A stretch of 64,000 nucleotides of DNA from Streptomyces canus (GTDB lineage: Bacteria; Actinomycetota; Actinomycetes; Streptomycetales; Streptomycetaceae), in the NCBI RefSeq assembly GCF_030816965.1, contig NZ_JAUSYQ010000002.1:8050001-8114000 (forward strand). The letters are read 5' to 3'. Positions within the stretch are counted from its first letter, which is position 1, and the number at the start of each line of letters is the position of its first letter. Positions 55,305 to 63,989 of the stretch are shown here, one piece after another. The notes under the pieces were generated by a model. That model saw nothing but the letters and a program-made list of their open reading frames with translations, searched no databases and was not told where the DNA came from. The translations under genes and the position numbers were made by a program.

Positions 55305-57437
55305 TCACTCCGGGCGGGTGGAGAGACGGAGCAGCACCGCCGAAGGGGCCGACGGGAGGGAGACGTCGAGCGTCGCGGCCTTCGGGTCCCACGTGGCTTG
55401 CGCCTTGGTGGTGGAGGGGTACAGCACGACGACGCCGACCCGGGCGCCGCGAAGGGTCGGGAACGGGAGAACGGCCGACTCGGCGGAGTCGTCACCGGGA
55501 CGGCGCCACACGGTGACGTACGTGGTGTCGGGGGTGTGCAGGGCCAGGGCGATCCACGGGTCGTACCAGCCGGGTAGGCCCAGCGGCCAGGCGGGGACGG
55601 CGGTTGCCAGGTCGCCGCGGATCGTCTTGTGGACGGCGACCGCCTCGTGCGCCAGGGCGAGAGCGTCGGGGGCGAGTTCGGGGAGGAGGCCGGAGAGGTG
55701 GATGCGGCCGAGGAGGGCGCTGGCCATGGTGAAGGCGACCTCGTCGAGGGAGTCGTCGGGCAGCGGGTAGGCCCACACCGCCCCTTGTTCCGGCGTGACC
55801 GCGGTGGGTGCGGCCGCCGCGATCGGGGCGTACAACTCCAGGTTCTGCTGGTCGCTGGTGGAGTGCAGCTGGACGCGCGAGAGAAGGGCATAGTCGGAGC
55901 GCTTGCCGCCGGAGGCGCAGCTCTCCAGGACGAGGCCCGGGTGGCGGTCCAACACGCCGTCCAGCCAGTCGAGGAAGGCGCGGTTGTGGCCGAGCAGGCC
56001 GTCCGCCGGGGACTCACCGGGGTGACTGCTGGTGCCGGAACCCGCGTCCACGTTGTAGTCGAGCTTGAAGTAGCCGATGCCCAGGCCGTCGACGAGCCGG
56101 TCCACCACCTCGTCCAGGTGGGCGCGGGCGGCGGGGTGGCGCAGGTCGAGGTGGTAGCGGCCGTTGGCGTTGACGCGGGCGCCGTGGCGGCGGAAGAACG
56201 CCTCGTCAGGCAGGGCGGTGGCGATCGGGCTGTGCACGCCCACCACTTCGGGTTCCAGCCACAGTCCCGGCACCATGCCGCGCTCCCGTATCCGATCCAT
56301 GACCTCCCCCAGGCCGCCCTCGCCGGGAAAGCGGGAGGGGGCGGGCTCCCACGCGCCGACGGTGGTCCACCAGCCGCCGTCCCCGTCGTCGTACCAGCCG
56401 GCGTCGATGACGAAATACTCGGCGCCCGCCTCGGCGGCGGCGTCGATGTGCGGCAGCAGGCGGGCCGTGGTCGGGTCGCCCATCAGGCAGTTCATGTAGT
56501 CGTTGAAGATGACGGGAAGGTGCTGGTGGTCGGGGTGCGGGCGGCGGATCGCCCGCCGGTATCGGGTGAGGGCGGCGAACGCCTCGTCGATGCCGCCGGT
56601 CTCGGTGAGGGCGAGGGCCACGGGGACGGTCGTGGAGCTCGCCCCCGGCTCAAGACGGTGCGACCAGCCGTGCCGGACGTTGGTGGGGCCGGACAGGGAC
56701 AGGAATCCCGTGTCCATGTTCTCCCCGCAATCCCATTGCCAGCCGCCGCCGTTGGTCTCCAGCTGCCACAGCCAGGTCCGCCCCGTCTCGCGGTCGCTCA
56801 GCGCGCCCATCGGCAGGTGACCGCCGCTGGAGCAGGAACCCTTCCCGGCGATGGTGAGGGTCCCCATGCGGTAGGGCTGGTGGACGCGGCCGTTGATGTG
56901 CGGGACGGCCTGGCGCAACGGGCGCCGCTGCCAGCGGTGCTCGTTGATCCAGTCGTGCTCCGCCCACAGCAGGTCCGCGGTCTCCAGCTGCGCGGGGTCC
57001 GTGGTGAGGACGCCGAGGACGAGGGAGGTGACCGACTCCAGGTCGAGTGGGTTGCTGCCCCCGTTGCGCAGCTCCACGTGTGCACGCAGGACCGGGATGC
57101 CGTCGGGCGAGCGGTAGACCACGTCGGCGGCGAGGTCCGTCTCGGGGTCGTGCAGGCGGACGGTCAGCTGGTGCCAGTCCCCGTCGCGCCGGGCGTCGTG
57201 GCTGAGGTAGCGCAGCCGTGCGCCGACACTGTCGACCAGGCGCCGGCTCGACGAGTCCGGGTCCTGGGCGCCCACGACGGCCTCGACCAGCGGCAGCGAC
57301 TCCCTCGAACCGGCCGGCCTGGGCACGGTGTCGGGGGCGCCGAGGTGACGGAGTCGCGGACGGCCGTCCTGGTCGGCGTCGATGATCAGGCGCAGGGCGT
57401 CGTGGCCCCAGTCGAGGAGAACGCGGGTGTCGATCAT
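55305..57437 (-). CDS. GH36 alpha-galactosidase
   Basis: Protein of 710 residues, no signal peptide. N-terminal beta-supersandwich (about 1-300), then the TIM barrel with FVIDAGWYDDGDGGWWTTVG, PGLWLEPEVVG, nucleophile Asp in GIGYFKLDYNVDAGSG and acid/base Asp in LESCASGGKRSDYALLSR, followed by STSDQQNLE, all GH36 landmarks in order. It hydrolyses terminal alpha-galactosides of galactomannan, raffinose-type sugars or decorated hemicellulose in the cytoplasm. It follows the Gfo/Idh gene by 27 bases, so it shares the transcript that begins at the regulated promoter near 59640. AAGGA precedes ATG 57437. Confidence 0.93.
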   Translation of the reverse strand: MIDTRVLLDWGHDALRLIIDADQDGRPRLRHLGAPDTVPRPAGSRESLPLVEAVVGAQDPDSSSRRLVDSVGARLRYLSHDARRDGDWHQLTVRLHDPETDLAADVVYRSPDGIPVLRAHVELRNGGSNPLDLESVTSLVLGVLTTDPAQLETADLLWAEHDWINEHRWQRRPLRQAVPHINGRVHQPYRMGTLTIAGKGSCSSGGHLPMGALSDRETGRTWLWQLETNGGGWQWDCGENMDTGFLSLSGPTNVRHGWSHRLEPGASSTTVPVALALTETGGIDEAFAALTRYRRAIRRPHPDHQHLPVIFNDYMNCLMGDPTTARLLPHIDAAAEAGAEYFVIDAGWYDDGDGGWWTTVGAWEPAPSRFPGEGGLGEVMDRIRERGMVPGLWLEPEVVGVHSPIATALPDEAFFRRHGARVNANGRYHLDLRHPAARAHLDEVVDRLVDGLGIGYFKLDYNVDAGSGTSSHPGESPADGLLGHNRAFLDWLDGVLDRHPGLVLESCASGGKRSDYALLSRVQLHSTSDQQNLELYAPIAAAAPTAVTPEQGAVWAYPLPDDSLDEVAFTMASALLGRIHLSGLLPELAPDALALAHEAVAVHKTIRGDLATAVPAWPLGLPGWYDPWIALALHTPDTTYVTVWRRPGDDSAESAVLPFPTLRGARVGVVVLYPSTTKAQATWDPKAATLDVSLPSAPSAVLLRLSTRPE

Positions 57438-57464
57438 GATGAGTGTTCCTTCGCTTCTTCGGTG

Positions 57465-58605
57465 TCAGCGGCTGGTGTGCGCGGCGAGCGCCCGGCCCGC
57501 GTGCGCCGGTACGGCAGCGGGCCGCACGGGGGTGCTGGTGATGTGGACCGGCTGTCCGGCTTCGGCCGCGGCGAGCAGCGCCTCCATGGCCTCCAGGACG
57601 TGATAGGCGAGGCAGCCGTCCGCGCGGTGCGGGGTGTCTGTGGCGTGGGCGGCTGCCAGGTCAGCGATGCCGTAGCCGCGCTCGGCGCCCGGGTAGCCGC
57701 CCCGCACGGGGACGTCCTCCCAGTCCTTGGTCTCCGCGCCGGCCCGGAAGAGGCGCACCGGGCCGTCGAAGTGGTTGGGGTCGGGGACGGACAGCGAGCC
57801 TTCCGTTCCGTAGATCTCGATGTGCGGCAGGCCCGCTGCCCAGACGTCGAACGACATCACCAGCGTCGACAGCGCCCCGCTCGCGTGCTCCAGAACGCCG
57901 GTGACGTGCGTGGCCACCTCCACCGGGAACGTGGTGCCCGCGCGCGGACCGTGGCCGACGGTGCGCTCGGACCGCGAGGCGGAGGTCATGCCGACCACTT
58001 TGCGCACCGGACCGAGCAGGGTGACGAGCGCGGTGAGGTAGTACGGCCCCATGTCGAACAGCGGGCCGCCGCCCGGCCGGTAGTAGAACTCCGTTGCCGG
58101 ATGCCAGAGTTCAGGGCCCGGAACCACCATGAAGGCGGTCGCGGCGACGGGTGTGCCGAGTTCCCCGGCGTCCAGCACCGCGCGGGCGGTCTGCACGCCC
58201 GTGCCCAGGACAGTGTCCGGCGCGCAGCCCACCCGTCCCCCCGCCGCTTCGGCCGCGTCGAGGACGGATCGGGCCTCAGCCGTGGTCGCGGCCAGGGGCT
58301 TCTCGCCGTAGACGTGCTTGCCCGCGGCGATCGCGGCATGGGCGACCTCGGCGTGGGCGGCGGGGACGGTCAGGTTGAGGACGAGGTCGACGTCGTCGGC
58401 CGCGCACAGCTTTGACGGTCGTGGCGCGGGCGCCGGGGACGGTGGCCGCGACGGCGGGGGCGCGGGCCGCGTCCAGGTCGGCGACAGCCGTGACGCTCAG
58501 ATGCGTCAGTGCGGGGAGGGTGCGCAGATAGGCGCCGCTGATCTGTCCGGCGCCGACCAGCCCGATCCGCAGGGCTATGGGGCGTTCCGTCAACGGGTCG
58601 CCCAT
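57465..58605 (-). pseudogene. Gfo/Idh/MocA oxidoreductase with one frameshift
   Basis: From ATG 58605 (MGDPLTERPIALRIGLVGAG) the NAD-binding fold is clear, with VTAVADLDAARAPAVAATVP. Near 58415 one base is lost; the corrected frame continues CAADDVDLVLNLTVPAAHAE and IAAGKHVYGEKPLA (the EKP motif), then RVGCAPDTVLGTGVQTARAV and MVVPGPELWHPATEFYYRPG to 57465. Apart from this slip it looks complete and could be a read error. Such dehydrogenases accompany ThuA proteins in sugar oxidation operons. Downstream translation of GH36 would still start by itself. Confidence 0.8.
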
Positions 58606-59271
58606 GCCATGCCCTTCCGGATGCATGCCCTTCCGGATCATCGTGTCGACCTCGGGAACCTCCAGGTCGGCGAGGCTGTGTCCGAGGGTGGTGACGAACA
58701 CCCGGCCCGCGTCCCAGTGCCTGGTCCAGGTGACCGGCACCGGCGTGCCGAGGAGTTCGGGATGGTCGGGATCGGGGCCGTACCCGGTGACGGCGAGCAC
58801 CTCGATCGCAGGATCCACGTGCAGGTAGTACTGCTCGGTGGTGACGGTGAACGGCTTGATGCCGCCTGCCAGCACCGGATGGTCGGCCTTTTCCGGGACG
58901 GGGCGCACCTCGAAGGTCGTGAATTCCCGTGCGTGGTGCACGAACTGGCTGTCCGTCATCATCTGATAGCGGGTCTCGGCGCGGAACGCGTCGACGATGC
59001 CTCCGTGCCAGCCGGCCAGGCCGGTTCCCGCCCCGACAGCCTGGCTCAGGCCCTCCGCCTGCGGGCCGGTGATCTCGCCCATCGTCCAGCACTGCACCAC
59101 CAGGTCCGTGGCGGCCAGCAGCTCCTCGTCGAGGTAGCTGTCGAGCGTGCCGGAGACGGTCACTGCGTAGCCGTCCGCCTTGAGTGCCGTGACGTAGCGG
59201 TCGGTGGCGGCCACGGGGACGTGCCCGTCCCAGCCCCAGCGGACTACCAAGGCCTGCTTGACAGACGTCAC
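58606..59271 (-). CDS. ThuA-domain protein, stop codon lost by a 16-bp duplication
   Basis: From GTG 59271 the frame reads ALVVRWGWDGHVPVAATDRY, DLVVQCWTMGEITGPQAEGL and GLAGWHGGIVDAFRAETRYQ, the class I glutamine-amidotransferase-like fold of ThuA (trehalose/sugar utilisation) proteins, 222 residues here. At the end VDTMIRKGM should continue AWATR-stop, but a 16-bp tandem duplication (58608-58638) shifts the frame and fuses it to the Gfo/Idh start, so the open frame runs on to 58276. In ThuA operons the protein works with Gfo/Idh dehydrogenases on oxidised sugars. Confidence 0.82.
58608..58638. repeat. 16-bp tandem duplication at the ThuA stop
   Basis: CATGCCCTTCCGGAT occurs at 58608-58622 and 58624-58638 (period 16). 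Removing one unit restores the ThuA C-terminus MIRKGMAWATR followed by TGA (58592-58590), overlapping the Gfo/Idh start by 16 bases. Confidence 0.85.
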
Positions 59272-59477
59272 AGGCCGTTCCCGGGGGCATCGGTCAGGTC
59301 CACGTCCACGGGAGCCTGGGTAACGGCAGGCGCGAGCCATGTAGCGAGCGCGTGGGCCAGATCGCGGCCGGGCACGGTGCTGAGGGGTGCTGTCACGCTT
59401 CTTCGTCCTGACAGCTCAAATCGCCTTTGTCGCAGGGTACGTGGTGGATGCGAGCGTGACGTTCCGTGGGTGACCAT
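59268..59477 (-). CDS. Short leading ORF of the ThuA/GH36 operon (remnant or small protein)
   Basis: A 69-residue frame starting at ATG 59477 with an excellent ribosome binding site (GAGGAGACACC before ATG). It reads MVTHGTSRSHPPRTLRQRRF, then RDLAHALATWLAPAVTQAPV and DLTDAPGNGL-stop, overlapping the ThuA start. The start is clearly used, but the protein has no recognisable family and is short, so it is probably what remains of a larger first gene of the operon. It lies about 120 bp downstream of the regulated promoter. Confidence 0.5.
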   Translation of the reverse strand: MVTHGTSRSHPPRTLRQRRFELSGRRSVTAPLSTVPGRDLAHALATWLAPAVTQAPVDVDLTDAPGNGL

Positions 59478-59599
59478 GGTGTCTCCTCGAGTGCGGATGC
59501 CGTGGGGGCGCCAGGAAGTCTGGGAGAGCTCCAGGAGTTGGCGGTGTGGAAGTCGGTGCGTCAGGGGGTGGGGGAGCGCAAAGAGGAACGCTCCGCCGT

Positions 59600-59668
59600 G
59601 TTCGATATTACGAACTGCGGTCGAAACATCGACCATCAAAATGGTAGGAGCCCTGTGGAAAACGTCAA
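59600..59668 (-). promoter_or_regulatory. Promoter and composite operator of ThuA/Gfo/GH36 operon
   Basis: On the minus strand TTGACG (59663-59668) and TACCAT (59641-59646) are 16 bp apart. Just downstream lie CGGTCGAAACATCGA (59618-59632) and GTTCG-ATATTA-CGAAC (59600-59615). Third member of the set at 34983 and 45901. Confidence 0.78.
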
Positions 59669-59754
59669 CCCCTTGAGCGATGTCGTCGGGGGAGTTGGCT
59701 GGTGGGTGCTGAAACCACGGGTGGTGTCCGTAAGGCCCCTCCATCGGTGTCGGT

Positions 59755-59790
59755 GAGGGCTTCCAGTACGGCCATCCTGGAAGCCCTCAT
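59755..59790. terminator. 13-bp inverted repeat
   Basis: TGAGGGCTTCCAG (59755-59767) pairs perfectly with CTGGAAGCCCTCA (59778-59790), loop 10 bases. It lies upstream of the operon promoter in a region without a gene (59669-59912). Confidence 0.6.
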
Positions 59791-59912
59791 AGGGGTCCTT
59801 GCACTATGAGCGTATGACCCCTGAGGGCGTTCCGGAACGGAGTGCTGGACGCGGACGTCGCGCTGTCGTCCGGGCCGCCGCGCACGCGCGCGTGGCATCC
59901 GGAGGCGTCCGA

Positions 59913-60013
59913 TGTCGCGCCGAGCCGACCCTCTCACCGGCACCACCGAGGTCGGCACCGTGGTCATCCGCGAGCTGATCCGCGTCGCGGGCAGCCGGTG
60001 GGCCGTGGAGGAA
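59913..60013 (+). mobile_element. IS701-like transposase fragment interrupted by IS3
   Basis: The plus frame reads TTEVGTVVIRELIRVAGSRW then AVEE, a conserved piece of IS701-family transposases, and is cut exactly where the IS3-family element begins (60014). The TGA that stops it is supplied by the IS end. Confidence 0.6.
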
Positions 60014-60040
60014 TGACCTTCCCCTCGTAGCGTTGAGGCT

Positions 60041-60361
60041 GTGATTGCAGGGGAAGTTGAGAGTCTGGCGGAGAAGCGACAGTCGTACGATGCCGAGTTC
60101 CGTGAGGGGGCTGTGCGGATCGTGACTGAGACGGGGAAGACGATCACGCAGGTAGCGGCCGATCTCGGGATCAAGGAGACCACCCTGGGCAGCTGGGTGG
60201 CGCGGGTCCGGAGGGCCGGCGGGGACGGGACGCTGGGCGAGCTGGAACGCGAGGAGCTCGTGCGGCTGCGCCGGGAGAGCGTGGAGAACCGCAAGCGGAT
60301 CAAGGAAGTTGAGATGGAGCGTGATGTCTTCAAGCGTGCCATGGCTCTCTGGGTGAAGTGA
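60041..60361 (+). CDS. IS3-family OrfA
   Basis: Protein of 106 residues from GTG 60041. Helix-turn-helix region QSYDAEFREGAVRIVTETGK and TQVAADLGIKETTLGSWVAR binds the IS ends; the C-terminal helix (EREELVRLRRESVENRKRI, VEMERDVFKRAMALWVK) is the usual coiled coil. Stop overlaps orfB start (GTGA), permitting coupling or frameshifting to make OrfAB transposase. Confidence 0.9.
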   Translation: MIAGEVESLAEKRQSYDAEFREGAVRIVTETGKTITQVAADLGIKETTLGSWVARVRRAGGDGTLGELEREELVRLRRESVENRKRIKEVEMERDVFKRAMALWVK

Positions 60362-61290
60362 CCGAGAACGAACCGGAGGCGCTGGTCGCCTTCATCGGTC
60401 GCCAGAGAGCCGAGCACAACGTGCCCCATCGGATGTCCTGTCGCCTGCTCGGGGTGAGCGAGGCGTGGTTCTACAAATGGCGGCGACGTTCCGCGGAGCC
60501 GACGGAACGTGAGGTCAGGCGCGTGAAGCTGGAGGAAAGGATCAGGTACTTCTTCCGCGCGTCGGGCGAGACGTACGGGTCGCCGAGGATCACGCTGGAT
60601 TTGTGGGAGGAGGGCTGGCAGGTGTCGGTGAACACCGTCGCCGAGATCATGGCCGAGCTCGGCCTACAGGGGCGCAAGCCCCCGCGTCGGCGGAAGTCAC
60701 TGACCCGGCAGGGCAAGCGGAAAGCCGCCCCTGACCTGGTGCGTCGTCGGTTCGACGCTGTCGCTCCGGATCTGCTGTGGTACGGCGACATGACCGAGAT
60801 CGAGACCGACGAGGGCAAGATCTACTTGGCGACGGTCATCGACGCGTTCTCGCGGCGCTGTCTCGGCTACGCGATGGGCGAGCATCACGACGCGGCCCTG
60901 GTCGGGGCGTCGTTGAAGGTGGCGGCCGTGACACGTGGCGGCAGCCTGGATGGGACGATCTTCCACAGCGACCGCGGCGCGGAGTACACGTCCGAGGCGT
61001 ACAACAAGCTCTGTGACCGCCTGGGCGTGGTGCAGTCCATGGGACGGGTGGGGTCCGCGCTGGACAATGCCGCCGCGGAGAGTTTCAACTCGCTGATCAA
61101 GGTCGAGTACATCCACCGCCGACAATTCGCGACCCGGACCGAGGCCCGCCTGAAGATCGCCACATGGATCACTGGGTTCTACAACCCGCGACGAAGGCAC
61201 AGCGCGGCCGGCGGCCTACCGCCCGAGGAGTTCGAAAGAATCATCGCCGAAGCGCGCGAGCGACACTGCCAGAAAGATCAGACCGCATAA
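60358..61290 (+). CDS. IS3-family OrfB transposase (DDE integrase core)
   Basis: Protein of 310 residues. HTH_21 region SCRLLGVSEAWFYKWRRRSA and SGETYGSPRITLDLWEEGWQ; DDE core with first Asp in DLLWYGDMTEIETDEGKIYL, second in IFHSDRGAEYTSEAYNKLCD and Glu in SALDNAAAESFNSLIKVEYI; end WITGFYNPRRRHSAAGGLPP. All catalytic residues are present, so the element may be active. Confidence 0.92.
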   Translation: MTENEPEALVAFIGRQRAEHNVPHRMSCRLLGVSEAWFYKWRRRSAEPTEREVRRVKLEERIRYFFRASGETYGSPRITLDLWEEGWQVSVNTVAEIMAELGLQGRKPPRRRKSLTRQGKRKAAPDLVRRRFDAVAPDLLWYGDMTEIETDEGKIYLATVIDAFSRRCLGYAMGEHHDAALVGASLKVAAVTRGGSLDGTIFHSDRGAEYTSEAYNKLCDRLGVVQSMGRVGSALDNAAAESFNSLIKVEYIHRRQFATRTEARLKIATWITGFYNPRRRHSAAGGLPPEEFERIIAEARERHCQKDQTA

Positions 61291-61486
61291 CCAAAGTCTC
61301 TACGGGACCAGGGGGTTGACAGATCTGCTGTGGCTGCCGCGGAAGGTGCCGGTGCGGCAGGCGTGAGGCCACGGCCGCGCGGGCCTGCCGCACAATCTCC
61401 GGGCCCGAGGCTCGAAAAAATCCTCCGCGCGGCGGTGCAACGAAATCCGATCCTCATGGACTCCTTCAACCATCTAGGAGGTGCCC

Positions 61487-62026
61487 ATGTTGGATCGGAA
61501 AGAGGCTCGGGACGCGGAGTTCCAGAGCTTCGTCGTCGGCCGCTGGCCACGGTTGCTGCGCACGGCTTTCCTGCTCACGGGGGAGCAGCATGCCGCGGAG
61601 GACCTGGTCCAGTCGACGCTCGAACGGGCCTATGTGGCCTGGCGCAGGGTCGGCGCGGCCGACGACCCCGACGCGTACGTACGGCGCGTGATGATCAACG
61701 CGCACGCCCGCAGGCACCGCAGACGCCTCAAGGAGTTCCTGGCGCCGAAGGACTATGCGGGCCTCACCCACGAGCTGCCCGACGCCGACGACCGCATCGC
61801 GCGGGCGGACGACCGCGGCGCGCTGCTGACGGCGCTCGCCGCACTGCCCGTGCGCCAGCGGGAGGCGGTGGTCCTGCGGTACTGGGAGGACCTGAGCGAG
61901 GCGCAGGCGGCGGAGGCCATGGAATGCAGCGTCGGCACGGTGAAGAGCAACACGGCGAGGGGGATCGCGAAGCTCCGCGCCCTGCCGGGACTGGCCGAGG
62001 CACTCACGAACGGAGGGCAGAAGTGA
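61487..62026 (+). CDS. ECF sigma factor, SigE-like Streptomyces family
   Basis: Protein of 179 residues from ATG 61487, with AGGAGG 5 bases upstream (GTG 61481 is in frame but too close). Region 2: FVVGRWPRLLRTAFLLTGEQ and AEDLVQSTLERAYVAWRRV; region 4: LPVRQREAVVLRYWEDLSEA and ECSVGTVKSNTARGIAKLR. It directs RNA polymerase to its own small regulon. It overlaps by one base with the membrane-anchored gene that follows, the usual sigma/partner arrangement. No promoter of its own could be recognised. Confidence 0.93.
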   Translation: MLDRKEARDAEFQSFVVGRWPRLLRTAFLLTGEQHAAEDLVQSTLERAYVAWRRVGAADDPDAYVRRVMINAHARRHRRRLKEFLAPKDYAGLTHELPDADDRIARADDRGALLTALAALPVRQREAVVLRYWEDLSEAQAAEAMECSVGTVKSNTARGIAKLRALPGLAEALTNGGQK

Positions 62027-62850
62027 TGAGCGCGGACAGGGAGACGAACCACGACATGAGGTACGACGAGGCGCACACGGACATCGCCCTCCTGCTGGCG
62101 GTCGCGGCGGACGAGGTGGAGGTCGGCGCGGCCCCCTATCAGGCGGTGGTACGGGGAGGGAGGCGCCGCAAGACGCGCCGCTGGGCGGTGGCCGCGGCGG
62201 CCGCGGCGGTGATCGCGGGGTCCACGGGGACGACGCTGGCGCTGGCGGGAGGCACGGGCGGCGGGCACGGGGCGGGGCAGGTGGCCGCGCGGCCCTCGGC
62301 GGGGACGGCGAAGCAGAGTCCCGAACGGCGGGTGACGACTCTGGCCAGGGGCACGGACCACGGCAGGAAGTGGAAGGTCGACGCCGCCGTCTGGACCGCG
62401 CCGAAGACCACGGCGAAGGCACGCACCCAGCTCGCCGAGATGGCCCAGTACGGGGAGAAGCCGGTCGCTGTGGAGAAGGCCTCGGACCTGGTGGGCGAGA
62501 GCTGGCACTTCGTGCACCTGACCGTGGGGGGCAAGCCGTCGACGGTGATCCTGAGAGCATTCAAGAAGGACGACGTGGTCGCGGGCAAGGACCTCGAGGC
62601 GTACCCGAGGCCGTTGGACACCGACCGGGTCGGCGCCCCGCAGCGCCTGGTGATCGGCCAGGTCGCCCGGACCGTCCAGGAAGTCACCTGCACCTGGGAC
62701 GACGGCACGAAGACCCGGGTGGAACGGGCCCCTGCGGGGGCCGGCGACTTCAAGAACCTGATCCGCGAGGTGGACGGCTCCCCGAAGGACTGGTTCGTGT
62801 GCCTGGGCCCGGACGGAGTGAACTACAAGAAGGCGGAGGCCACGGGGTGA
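62026..62850 (+). CDS. Membrane-anchored partner of ECF sigma factor
   Basis: Protein of 274 residues from ATG 62026 (GTG 62023 also in frame), overlapping the sigma stop. Residues 1-50 are cytoplasmic (ALLLAVAADEVEVGAAPYQA) and could hold the sigma-binding helix; a single transmembrane helix follows (about 53-75, WAVAAAAAAVIAGSTGTTLA), then an extracytoplasmic domain. No zinc anti-sigma motif (HxxxCxxC) is present. Homologous partners of SigE-family sigmas are usually annotated as hypothetical membrane proteins; an anti-sigma role is inferred from coupling. Confidence 0.75.
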   Translation: MSADRETNHDMRYDEAHTDIALLLAVAADEVEVGAAPYQAVVRGGRRRKTRRWAVAAAAAAVIAGSTGTTLALAGGTGGGHGAGQVAARPSAGTAKQSPERRVTTLARGTDHGRKWKVDAAVWTAPKTTAKARTQLAEMAQYGEKPVAVEKASDLVGESWHFVHLTVGGKPSTVILRAFKKDDVVAGKDLEAYPRPLDTDRVGAPQRLVIGQVARTVQEVTCTWDDGTKTRVERAPAGAGDFKNLIREVDGSPKDWFVCLGPDGVNYKKAEATG

Positions 62851-62908
62851 GGTGAGCGATGCGGGCAGGGCGGCGGCAGGGGTCACAACCCCCGCCGCGG
62901 CAGCAGGG

Positions 62909-63031
62909 TCACAACCACCCCAGCTGCCGCGCCTCCCGCATCGCCTCCATCCGGTTGCGGGTGCCTGTCTTGCCGATCGCGGAGGAGAGGTAGTTGCGGA
63001 CCGTGGACTCCGAGAGGTGGAGCTTGGCCGC
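62909..63031 (-). pseudogene. LuxR/NarL regulator C-terminus, truncated by IS copy
   Basis: The last 40 codons of a response regulator remain: AAKLHLSESTVRNYLSSAIG, KTGTRNRMEAMREARQLGWL, the recognition helix and end of a LuxR-type domain. Exactly at 63032 the sequence becomes the partial IS3 copy, so the receiver domain and first helix are gone. Confidence 0.8.
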
Positions 63032-63399
63032 GACGATCTTCCACAGCGCCCGCGGCGCGGAGTACACGTCCGAGGCGTACAACAAGCTCTGTGACCGCCT
63101 GGGCGTGGTGCAGTCCATGGGACGGGTGGGGTCCGCGCTGGACAATGCCGCCGCGGAGAGTTTCAACTCGCTGATCAAGGTCGAGTACATCCACCGCCGA
63201 CAATTCGCGACCCGGACCGAGGCCCGCCTGAAGATCGCCACATGGATCACTGGGTTCTACAACCCGCGACGAAGGCACAGCGCGGCCGGCGGCCTACCGC
63301 CCCAGGAGTTCGAAAGAATCATCGCCGAAGCGCGCGAGCGACACTGCCAGAAAGATCAGACCGCATAACCAAAGTCTCTACGGAACCAGGGGATTGACA
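63032..63399 (+). mobile_element. Partial IS3 copy (right 368 bp)
   Basis: Almost identical to 60954-61321 (offset 2078) apart from a few changes, such as CAGCGCCCGC for CAGCGACCGC and PPQEF for PPEEF near the end. It contains the last third of orfB and the right IS end but no left end. It flanks the sigma-factor segment in direct orientation with the intact element. Confidence 0.9.
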
Positions 63400-63416
63400 T
63401 CCCGGGTCCTCCCCTC

Positions 63417-63989
63417 TTAGCCGGGATCTGGTTCGGCCTGCAGCAGCCTTTCCAGTTCTGTCTCGGCGTGGCCGACCGCGCCCGTCAGAGCCTCATGGTG
63501 GTGGGCGGACAGGACGCCGGATTCCAGTCCGGCCGCGGCGATCACCGCGTTGAGCGCGTCTGTCGCCCCGTCGTCCAGGGCGGACGCGGCGACGGGGTGG
63601 TGCAGTGCGTCTCGTGCGGCGTAGGCGTCGAGTCGGGCGACGCTGACGAGGGAGTCGAGTATGGGGGCGGCATGACGTCCGGTGCGGTCCAGTTCCAGGG
63701 CCGACAGGCCCGTCCGGGTCTGGAAGGCGGCGGTCGGCGGATCGGGGTGGGCAAGGAGCTGGACGGCCTCATCAAGGGTGCGGTCGAGGTCGGGTTCAGG
63801 GACGAGGGTGTCTACGGGCCGGCAGTGGGCGTGCAGGAGGAGGGCGATGGCTCCCTCCCAAGGCTCCGTGGGCTGGGTGGTGTCGATCAGGTCGCGGGCC
63901 TGTTGGTCCAGGCCCTGCTCCATCAGGGCCATGATCTTGATCTGGCGGCCGCCGAGGAGCCGGTTGCCGATGCCGCGGTGCTGGGTCAT
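63417..63989 (-). CDS. Uncharacterised helical protein, possibly cut by window edge
   Basis: A 190-residue frame from ATG 63989 to 63417 rich in Ala, Leu and Asp with helical periodicity (MALMEQGLDQQARDLIDTTQ, ALNAVIAAAGLESGVLSAHH, GHAETELERLLQAEPDPG). No transmembrane helix or catalytic motif. The frame remains open to the window end, so the real start may lie beyond 64000. I do not recognise the family. Confidence 0.5.
   Translation of the reverse strand: MTQHRGIGNRLLGGRQIKIMALMEQGLDQQARDLIDTTQPTEPWEGAIALLLHAHCRPVDTLVPEPDLDRTLDEAVQLLAHPDPPTAAFQTRTGLSALELDRTGRHAAPILDSLVSVARLDAYAARDALHHPVAASALDDGATDALNAVIAAAGLESGVLSAHHHEALTGAVGHAETELERLLQAEPDPG

Larger units (their letters stand above)
60014..61320 (+). 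mobile_element. Intact IS3-family insertion sequence (about 1.3 kb)
   Basis: Ends resemble each other: left TGACCTTCCCCTCGTAGCGT, right (complement) TGTCAACCCCCTGGTCCCGT. Two overlapping ORFs, orfA and orfB, fill the element. A 368-bp copy of its right part occurs again at 63032-63399. It is inserted into an IS701-like fragment. Confidence 0.85.

Noticed and set aside
55629..58415. 928-codon plus-strand frame
   Set aside because: Antisense to GH36 and Gfo/Idh genes, whose catalytic motifs are intact on the other strand.
58276..59271. Genuine ThuA-Gfo/Idh fusion enzyme
   Set aside because: The fusion depends on a 16-bp duplication; the single-unit sequence gives a normal ThuA stop, and the Gfo part is frameshifted later.
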